This document shows positions 13,363-17,924 of a DNA stretch of 17,924 bases, piece after piece (positions within the stretch are counted from its first letter, which is position 1; the number at the start of each line of letters is the position of its first letter). The notes beneath the pieces were generated by a model that saw nothing but the letters and a program-made list of their open reading frames with translations, did no database searches and was not told where the DNA came from. Location of the stretch: positions 1 to 17,924 of the forward strand of contig CAZOIK010000072.1 in NCBI GenBank assembly GCA_964579765.1, in the 5' to 3' direction. Source of the stretch: DATNBT01 sp964579765. Its GTDB lineage: Bacteria; Acidobacteriota; Vicinamibacteria; Vicinamibacterales; CAVVIG01. Made by a program: the position numbers and the translations under genes.

Positions 13363-14500
13363 AGGGAAGCGTCAGATCGACGTTGACGACGACCGGCTGC
13401 ACGGTGGCCCGCACGCGCAGCCATCGCTCGTGCGCCGCACCACGCACCCGGATGTCGTGCACGCCGAGGGCGATCGGCTGATCGACGAGCGGCGTCTGTC
13501 CGAACGCGGTGCCGTCAATCCACACGTCGGCGGGCTCGTTGGTCGTGAGGCTGATCGTGGACGCGTCTGGCGCCAGCGAGATTCGCGTCGTGTCGCCGGG
13601 CGTCACGACGACGTGGCGGGTCTCGTGGACGCCGAGCGATGCGTTGTCGAGATGGACGTCGTGCGGTCCCGGGGCGAGGATGGCCCACCCACGCTCGTCG
13701 CGCTTGAGCGCCCGGGAATTCTCGCTCAGCGTCAGCTCGATCGGCGAGATGACGGCGAGCCAGCCCGGAAATATCGCCTCGCTGACCTCGACCGGCTCGC
13801 CCGCCTGAACGCGCACCACGCGCTCGACGGATCCTTTCTCGCTGCGCAGGAGCACGCGGTGCGGTCCGTCCGGCAGGTCGATCGTGACGGGCGCCATGCC
13901 GTGCGGCGTGCCGTCAACGAGCACCTGGGCGGCGCCGTTCGAGCAGGTGACGAGGAGGCGGCCGGATCCGCTCGGCAGCGGCTGCGCCGGCGCCGGCTGA
14001 TCTTCGGGACGGTTCGCCGCCGCCATCACCATCGCGGCCACACGATCCCACCGTGCGGTGAGGCCGCCACGATGCAGTCCGACCACCATCAGCACCGACA
14101 TCGTCGAGGCGAGCGCGGCGCCGCGCATCAGCCATCGGATGGCCGCGTCGCGCACGGCCCCGCTGCGTTCGAGCGCCGAAGCCGTCGCATCGCCGGCGAC
14201 CTGCACCGCCCGCAGCACGATGTCGATCCAATGCCGCCATGCCGCATCGCGATCCCTGTCGGGCCGCGCCACGGGCATCGGCGCATCCTCGCAGACTTCG
14301 AGGACGGGCGAAGTCTCGAGCACCTCTGGAACGGTGAGTACCTGCGGAAGCTCTGGAATCGCCGGAACCCGTGGAACCTCTGGAACCTCTGGAACCCGAA
14401 AAACCCCTGGAACGAATTCCCCGTCCCAGAGGGCCCGTCGCTCGCGCGCCCAGTCGGCGAGCGTTGTCGCGGCGAGGATGACAGACGGCGCAGGCGGCAT
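13361..14500 (-). CDS. Membrane-anchored protein with VPE-repeat linker and PEGA-like domains
   Basis: The product has 379 residues. Residues 1-33 are a short helical region (TTLADWARERRALWDGEFVPG). Residues 34-68 are a linker of three-residue repeats, VPE-VPE-VPR-VPA-IPE-LPQ and later VPE. Residues about 85-125 are helical, and about 127-142 (GAALASTMSVLMVVGL) form a single membrane anchor. The rest is extracytoplasmic: three PEGA-like beta domains at about 180-242 (VLVDGTPHGMAPVTIDLPDGPHRV), 247-310 (weaker), and 315-379 (DVWIDGTAFGQTPLVDQPIALGVHDIRVR). The VWIDGT-G-TPL pattern is the PEGA hallmark; such domains often bind surface structures in cell-envelope proteins. The start at 14500 lacks a clear SD. 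It is divergent from the PilZ gene. The PEGA call is secure for the last domain, moderate for the others. Confidence 0.82.
   Translation of the reverse strand: MPPAPSVILAATTLADWARERRALWDGEFVPGVFRVPEVPEVPRVPAIPELPQVLTVPEVLETSPVLEVCEDAPMPVARPDRDRDAAWRHWIDIVLRAVQVAGDATASALERSGAVRDAAIRWLMRGAALASTMSVLMVVGLHRGGLTARWDRVAAMVMAAANRPEDQPAPAQPLPSGSGRLLVTCSNGAAQVLVDGTPHGMAPVTIDLPDGPHRVLLRSEKGSVERVVRVQAGEPVEVSEAIFPGWLAVISPIELTLSENSRALKRDERGWAILAPGPHDVHLDNASLGVHETRHVVVTPGDTTRISLAPDASTISLTTNEPADVWIDGTAFGQTPLVDQPIALGVHDIRVRGAAHERWLRVRATVQPVVVNVDLTLP
14313..14405. repeat. 9-bp tandem repeat encoding the VPE linker
   Basis: On the minus strand a 9-nt unit GTTCCAGAG (Val-Pro-Glu) and its variants (GTTCCACGG, GTTCCGGCG, ATTCCAGAG, GTACTCACC) repeat in frame about nine times. 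The first units are perfect and adjacent, the later ones degenerate, which fits expansion by slippage followed by drift. Because the unit is a multiple of three, length changes keep the frame and only alter the linker length between the N-terminal helix and the membrane anchor. Confidence 0.75.
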
Positions 14501-14613
14501 GACTTCGGCCCGGCCAAAACTGCAAGAGCAGGGCCGCGGGATCGGACGCGCAGATCCGGCGCGCGCCGCCTAGGGAGCGAACAGATTCGCAGGCGCAATT
14601 ACAGAACCCGCCC

Positions 14614-14697
14614 GTGTCATCCGTGGCCGGCGAGGCTGACGCCGCGCTGCATGTGTCGTCGCGGCTGGCGTTCGGCTTGCAGTTCAGCCGGCGTTGA
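14614..14697 (+). other. Short reading frame overlapping the PilZ gene start (possible frameshifted N-terminus)
   Basis: GTG 14614 to TGA 14697 encodes 27 residues ending LAFGLQFSRR, and its stop overlaps the TTG at 14694 (TTGA). If one extra T were present at 14694, this frame would run straight into TDELILWRRTFDERL of the PilZ protein. It could be a real coupled leader peptide, the true N-terminus broken by a one-base deletion or sequencing error, or chance. No SD precedes the GTG. Confidence 0.25.
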
Positions 14698-16136
14698 CCG
14701 ACGAGCTCATCCTCTGGCGGCGCACCTTCGACGAGCGGCTGCAGGCCCTCGAGGCCGGCCTCGCAGCCCCTGACTCCGCTGCACTCGAAACGCTGGTGCT
14801 CGCTCTGGCGCGCACGGCCGGCGAAGAAGCCGACGCCGCCGCGCGCGACGCGGTCGTCACTGCACAACGGCGGGGAGAGACGCTGCTTGCGACGGCCATG
14901 GCCGACGCCCAGCAGGCGCACGCGATGCTCGACGGGGAGCTGGCGCGGTCTGCCGTCCTGCGCGCCGAAATCGCCGAACTCAAAGAACAGCTCGCGGCGG
15001 CAACCGCCGCACGACAGGATCTCGAGGCCGCCAGCCGCCGCGAGATCGCCGTGCTCACCGCCACCGTCGAGCAACTGCAACGTCGCGTCGAGGAGCAGAC
15101 GCGCGCCGCGGCGCACGCGGCGGACGGCGTCGCGTCGGCGACGGCGCGCGCGGAGGCGGCGATCCGCGAGCGCGACGCCCTCGCCGGCCGTGGCGACGCC
15201 CTCTCCGCCGAGCGCGAGCGTCTCGCGGCGAGCGTCCAGTCCATTGGCGCAGAACGCGACACGCTGCTCGCGGAACGCGCGACGCTCGTCGCCCAACGGG
15301 ACGCGCTGCGTGCCGAACACGGCGCCCTCGTCGCCGAGCGGGACGCCCTCGTCATCGAACGCAACGCGCTGGCGCTTGAACGAAAGGCCGCCACCCAGAA
15401 TCACGATGATCGCAAAGCGGAACGCGACCGCCTCATGGCCGAACGTGATGCGGCCGTCGCTGAACGGGACCGCGCGACGGCCGAACACGACGCGCTGGCA
15501 GGCGAACGCGATCGGGTGATGGGACAACACGATTCGCTCGCCGCCGAACGCGACCGCGCTGTGTCTGATCGCGATCGGCTGCTCGAGGAACGCGCCGATT
15601 TCGTGCGGACGCACGACGCGCTGATCCTGCAGCGCGACACGCTCGTCCACGAGCGCGACGACATCGTCCGCGAACGCGACCGCGACATGGCGAAGCTGCG
15701 CGATGAGCTCGAGACGGCGCGTCAGGCGCTCGCCGAAGCCACGCAGGCCAAGCCGCCGGCGGCGGCACCGGCCGCTCCGGCGACGACGAAGAAGACCGCA
15801 GTACGCCCGCCGGCGGCGGACGGGCCCATCAGGAAGACGGATCGGCAGGCGTTCTCAAACGCACTCGGCGTGCAGATCGACGGCGAAGCCGCGCTGCTGG
15901 TTGACTTGTCGGTCACGGGCGCCCAGGTGCTGTCGTGTTCGGCGCTCAAGCCGGCCAAGACCGTGAAGATGCTGCTGCCGTCGTCGGAGTCGCCCGTCCT
16001 GTGTCGCGGCCGCATCGTGTGGGCGCGGCTCGAGCCGACCAGTCCGGGCAAACCGATCCGCTATCGCGCGGGCATGTTCTTCACCGCGACCGACCAGGCC
16101 GCGGTGCAGTCGTTCATCGCCCGCCACACACGCTGA
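14694..16136 (+). CDS. Long coiled-coil protein with C-terminal PilZ (c-di-GMP) domain
   Basis: From the TTG at 14694 the product is 480 residues. Residues about 30-130 are Ala-rich helix, and about 150-345 are a long coiled coil built of heptad repeats of the type AERDALV (many ERD units). A Pro/Ala linker (354-375) leads to a PilZ domain: R380-KTD-R384 gives the RxxxR motif and D404-LS-VT-G409 the DxSxxG motif, both needed for c-di-GMP binding, followed by CRGRIVWARLE and YRAGMFF strands. The layout suggests a cytoplasmic rod whose state is set by c-di-GMP. No membrane segment is visible. It faces the PEGA gene across 193 bp and ends directly against the ferredoxin stop. The start is uncertain: TTG is the first option after an in-frame stop at 14637, and a neighbouring frame could hold a longer N-terminus. 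Confidence 0.83.
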   Translation: MTDELILWRRTFDERLQALEAGLAAPDSAALETLVLALARTAGEEADAAARDAVVTAQRRGETLLATAMADAQQAHAMLDGELARSAVLRAEIAELKEQLAAATAARQDLEAASRREIAVLTATVEQLQRRVEEQTRAAAHAADGVASATARAEAAIRERDALAGRGDALSAERERLAASVQSIGAERDTLLAERATLVAQRDALRAEHGALVAERDALVIERNALALERKAATQNHDDRKAERDRLMAERDAAVAERDRATAEHDALAGERDRVMGQHDSLAAERDRAVSDRDRLLEERADFVRTHDALILQRDTLVHERDDIVRERDRDMAKLRDELETARQALAEATQAKPPAAAPAAPATTKKTAVRPPAADGPIRKTDRQAFSNALGVQIDGEAALLVDLSVTGAQVLSCSALKPAKTVKMLLPSSESPVLCRGRIVWARLEPTSPGKPIRYRAGMFFTATDQAAVQSFIARHTR

Positions 16137-16487
16137 TCACACCCACTGTGGCGGCGGTTGAATGCTGGCGTCGGGCGTCGGGCCGGCGTTGGGCCGTCCG
16201 GAGCCTTCGAGACGGCTGATTGCGCGGATGGTCATGTCGCCGTCGCACGTCATCTGACACGAGAGACGGACCCCGCTGACGCCTTTCGCTGCGAGGACGT
16301 TTTTCTCGGCGGCCGTCATCTTCGAGGGCTCGCCAGACACGAATTCGACACGGCAGGTCGTGCACCTCGCGTTGCCGCCGCAGGCATGCAGGACGTCTAC
16401 GTGCGCGTCCTGCTCGATCGCGAGCACGAGTCGCTTGCCCCCCGGCACATCGACCGTGCCGAACCCTTCCACAGTCAGTTTTGGCAT
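16137..16487 (-). CDS. Plant-type [2Fe-2S] ferredoxin
   Basis: The 116-residue protein has the beta-grasp ferredoxin plan: N-terminal strand MPKLTVEGFGTVDVPGGKRLVLAIEQ, then the cluster-binding Cys36, Cys42 and Cys45 (HACGGNARCTTCRVEF, C-x5-C-x2-C) and Cys77 (VRLSCQMTC), the fourth ligand 31 residues on. GEPSKMTAAEKNVL is the usual loop. It carries a single [2Fe-2S] cluster and shuttles electrons in the cytoplasm; the partner reductase or oxygenase is not in the window. The C-terminal tail (about 95-116) is Pro/Gly-rich and unlike the core. Its ATG lacks an SD, and a TACAAT box lies 5 bp upstream, suggesting a leaderless mRNA. Its stop abuts that of the convergent PilZ gene without any gap. 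Confidence 0.92.
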   Translation of the reverse strand: MPKLTVEGFGTVDVPGGKRLVLAIEQDAHVDVLHACGGNARCTTCRVEFVSGEPSKMTAAEKNVLAAKGVSGVRLSCQMTCDGDMTIRAISRLEGSGRPNAGPTPDASIQPPPQWV

Positions 16488-16492
16488 ACGGG

Positions 16493-16498
16493 ATTGTA
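16493..16498 (-). promoter_or_regulatory. Possible -10 box (TACAAT) for the ferredoxin gene
   Basis: TACAAT on the minus strand ends 5 bp before the ATG at 16487, so a start about 7 nt downstream would fall at or next to the ATG, giving a leaderless message. No convincing -35 lies 16-18 bp upstream. Confidence 0.35.
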
Positions 16499-16718
16499 CT
16501 TCGCGCTGACGCGGCCCGGTCGAAGTCCCGCGGACGACCGTTAGGCTCCTGCGGCCAAACAGGGTCCGTGCTCCACGCGCACCGCAATGTTTCGTGCACG
16601 CAATCCATGTTCGCGCCCTCGCAGCCGATGGTTGCGCGCTCGCGATCCGTCTCTGCTCGCTCGCGGCGCGGTTTTCCCCGCGCGCGGCGCGATGTTCGGG
16701 CTGTTCGAAGCGATGGAC

Positions 16719-16724
16719 TAGAAT
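16719..16724 (+). promoter_or_regulatory. Possible -10 box (TAGAAT) for the EF-P family gene
   Basis: TAGAAT on the plus strand matches TATAAT at 5 of 6 positions and ends 9 bp before the ATG at 16734, which has no SD site. A transcript would have a leader of only a few nucleotides. The -35 region (about 16695-16701, TTCGGGC) is poor. Confidence 0.33.
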
Positions 16725-16733
16725 CGATCACGC

Positions 16734-17309
16734 ATGGCGGGACTCATCGAGGCAATCGACATTAAACGAAAGATGTATTTCGAGTTCGAAGGCGCACCCT
16801 ACCACTGCCTCGACGTCGAGATCTCCAAGCCGACGGCGCGCGGCGGTCAGACTCTGGTCCGCCTCAAGATGCGCAACCTGCTCACGCGCGCCGTTTTCGA
16901 CAGGACGTTCAAGGCGGGCGAGAAGTTCGCCGAGCCGGATCTCGACACCATCGACGCCTCGTTCATGTACGCCGACAGCGACGGCTTTCACTTCATGGAC
17001 CAGGAGAGCTTCGAGACGCTGACCCTCGGCGCCGACAGGGTCGGTGACGGCCGCGATCTGCTCGTAGACAACCTGATCGTCCAGGTGCAGAAGTACAACG
17101 GGAACCCGATCGGGCTGCAGTTTCCGCCGCTCGTCGAGATGGTCGTCACGTCAACCGAACCAGGTGTGCGCGGCGACACCGCCAGCGGCGGGACGACAAA
17201 GAACGCGCGGCTGCAGACCGGGCTCGAGATCCGCGTCCCGCTCTTCGTCAAGGAGGGCGACCGGGTGAAGGTCCACACGGAGACGCGCGAGTTCTCCGGT
17301 CGCGCCTAG
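16734..17309 (+). CDS. efp: Elongation factor P family protein, EfpL/YeiP-like loop
   Basis: The 191-residue product has the three domains of EF-P: KOW-like domain I (1-65), OB domain II with FMDQESFETLTL (87-98), and domain III ending TGLEIRVPLFVKEGDRVKVHTETREFSGRA. EF-P binds the ribosome between P and E sites and relieves stalling at polyproline. The tip of the domain I loop reads SKPTARGGQTLVR (31-43), two residues longer than the modified Lys loop of classic EF-P (PGKGQAF) and like the SPTARG loop of E. coli YeiP (now EfpL), with Arg36 at the tip. The modification enzymes EpmA/EpmB or EarP would not be expected to act on it; none is visible nearby. The gene runs into the RNase gene with a 1-bp gap. 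The standard symbol is efp; efpL would suit the loop type. Confidence 0.92.
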   Translation: MAGLIEAIDIKRKMYFEFEGAPYHCLDVEISKPTARGGQTLVRLKMRNLLTRAVFDRTFKAGEKFAEPDLDTIDASFMYADSDGFHFMDQESFETLTLGADRVGDGRDLLVDNLIVQVQKYNGNPIGLQFPPLVEMVVTSTEPGVRGDTASGGTTKNARLQTGLEIRVPLFVKEGDRVKVHTETREFSGRA

Positions 17310-17310
17310 C

Positions 17311-17924
17311 GTGAACGGATCGTCGGCCCGCCGGTTTCTGCAGGACGCCGCGCTGCGCGCGATGCGCGAACACGGTTTTGAGCCCGATTTCCCTCCTGAG
17401 GTTATGCGCCAGCTCGACGCGCTCGCGGCGCGCCCGCCCGCCGCACCCGGCGACGGCGTTCGCGATCTGCGCGCGCTCCTCTGGAGCTCGATCGACAACG
17501 ACACGTCGAGGGATCTCGACCAGGTCGAGTGCGCCGAGCGCCTGCCCGGCGGCGACGTGCGCGTCCTGATCGCGATCGCCGACGTGGACGCCTTCGTGCC
17601 GGCGCATTCGCCGATCGACGCGCATGCCTCGACTGAAACGACCACCGTCTATGCCGGCGTCAGCGTGTTTCCAATGCTGCCCGAGGCGCTGTCCACCGGC
17701 GTGACGTCGCTGCTCGAAGCGCAGGACCGGCTCGCGCTCGTCATCGACTTCGCCGTGTCCGGCGACGGAACCGTGCACTCGGAGCAGGTCTATCGCGCGC
17801 TCGTGCGGAACAAGGCACAGCTCGCCTACGACAGCACGGGGGCCTGGCTGGAAGCCGGCGGCCCGCCGCCCGGGCCCGTCGCGTCCTCGGCCGCGCTGCA
17901 GGCGCAGCTCAAACTGCAGGACGC
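17311..17924 (+). CDS. RNase II/R family (RNB-domain) exoribonuclease, N-terminal part
   Basis: The frame is open from a GTG at 17311 to the window end, giving 204 residues of a protein that continues outside. The start of the RNB catalytic domain is clear: LLWSSIDNDTSRDLDQVECAERL (about residues 57-80) followed by VRVLIAIADVDAFVPAHSPID. RNB enzymes degrade RNA 3' to 5' using Asp residues that hold Mg2+. In E. coli RNase R the cluster is TID-x-ED-x-RDFDD; here three Asp are kept (SID, RDLD) but the last is Gln (RDLDQ), a variant I recall in other RNB branches. No cold-shock domain precedes it: only about 55 residues lie before the RNB motif, so it is a short-N-terminus type. The GTG lies 1 bp after the EF-P stop, without an SD, so co-translation is likely. 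A later ATG at 17362 is also possible. Confidence 0.85.
   Translation, partial: MNGSSARRFLQDAALRAMREHGFEPDFPPEVMRQLDALAARPPAAPGDGVRDLRALLWSSIDNDTSRDLDQVECAERLPGGDVRVLIAIADVDAFVPAHSPIDAHASTETTTVYAGVSVFPMLPEALSTGVTSLLEAQDRLALVIDFAVSGDGTVHSEQVYRALVRNKAQLAYDSTGAWLEAGGPPPGPVASSAALQAQLKLQD

Larger units (their letters stand above)
16488..16733. other. Divergent intergenic region between ferredoxin and EF-P genes
   Basis: This 246-bp region holds no convincing gene. Its right half is very GC-rich and contains a perfect 6-bp stem, GCGCGG (16666-16671) and CCGCGC (16678-16683), around TTTTCC. At its ends lie the -10-like boxes for the two divergent genes. I see no known riboswitch or small RNA signature. 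Confidence 0.5.

Noticed and set aside
13914..15650. A 578-residue open frame on the minus strand across the PilZ gene
   Set aside because: It is the antisense of the regular heptad-repeat codons plus an out-of-frame reading of the PEGA gene. The translation is repetitive without domain features, while the plus strand gives a coherent coiled-coil/PilZ protein.
15150..15690. Repeated GAACGCGAC-like DNA considered as a CRISPR or DNA minisatellite
   Set aside because: The repetition follows the 7-residue coiled-coil pattern with many synonymous changes, so it is protein-level heptad repetition and has no spacers.

Overview
The window is about 18 kb of GC-rich, gene-dense bacterial DNA. I see no rRNA, tRNA, CRISPR array, insertion sequence or phage gene. 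The gene content and style suggest an Acidobacteriota chromosome, perhaps of the Vicinamibacteria type: a TonB-receptor-like barrel, PEGA and PilZ proteins, a membrane-fused spermidine-synthase-like protein, a (VPE)n linker and many reduced Shine-Dalgarno sites. That placement is inference from style only.

Layout. 1-431 (+) is the 3' end of an outer-membrane TonB-receptor-like barrel. 449-2869 (-) holds a DUF3237 protein, a secreted DUF8021-like protein, and a coupled pair made of a small Cys4 zinc-ribbon protein and a coiled-coil/GAF-like protein. 3016-5247 (-) is a large membrane protein with a spermidine-synthase-like domain. 5267-6004 (+) is an FkbM methyltransferase.

6030-11753 is the most interesting region. 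A minus-strand run encodes an MDR dehydrogenase, a PTPS/QueD-fold protein, a GT4 glycosyltransferase and a SAM methyltransferase. Divergent from it, with only 6 bp between start codons, are a CDP-alcohol phosphotransferase and an LTA-synthase/sulfatase-like membrane enzyme, overlapping by ATGA. The PTPS-like protein lacks the residues needed for normal PTPS/QueD chemistry, and the dehydrogenase lacks the usual zinc ligands. The set therefore looks like a pathway that makes and exports an unknown, probably glycosylated and methylated, small molecule or lipid head group. Two REP-like palindrome clusters (6009-6062 and 8273-8373) flank or interrupt the minus-strand run and supply the last codons and stops of two of its genes.

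11726-13296 (-) carries an ApbE lipoprotein (exported protein flavinylation) and a small secreted protein. 13361-14500 (-) is a membrane-anchored PEGA-repeat protein with a VPE-repeat linker. Divergent from it, 14694-16136 (+) is a long heptad-repeat coiled-coil protein ending in a PilZ domain with an intact c-di-GMP motif. Then come a [2Fe-2S] ferredoxin (-), an EF-P family factor of the EfpL/YeiP loop type (+), and the 5' part of an RNase II/R family exoribonuclease (+) running off the window.
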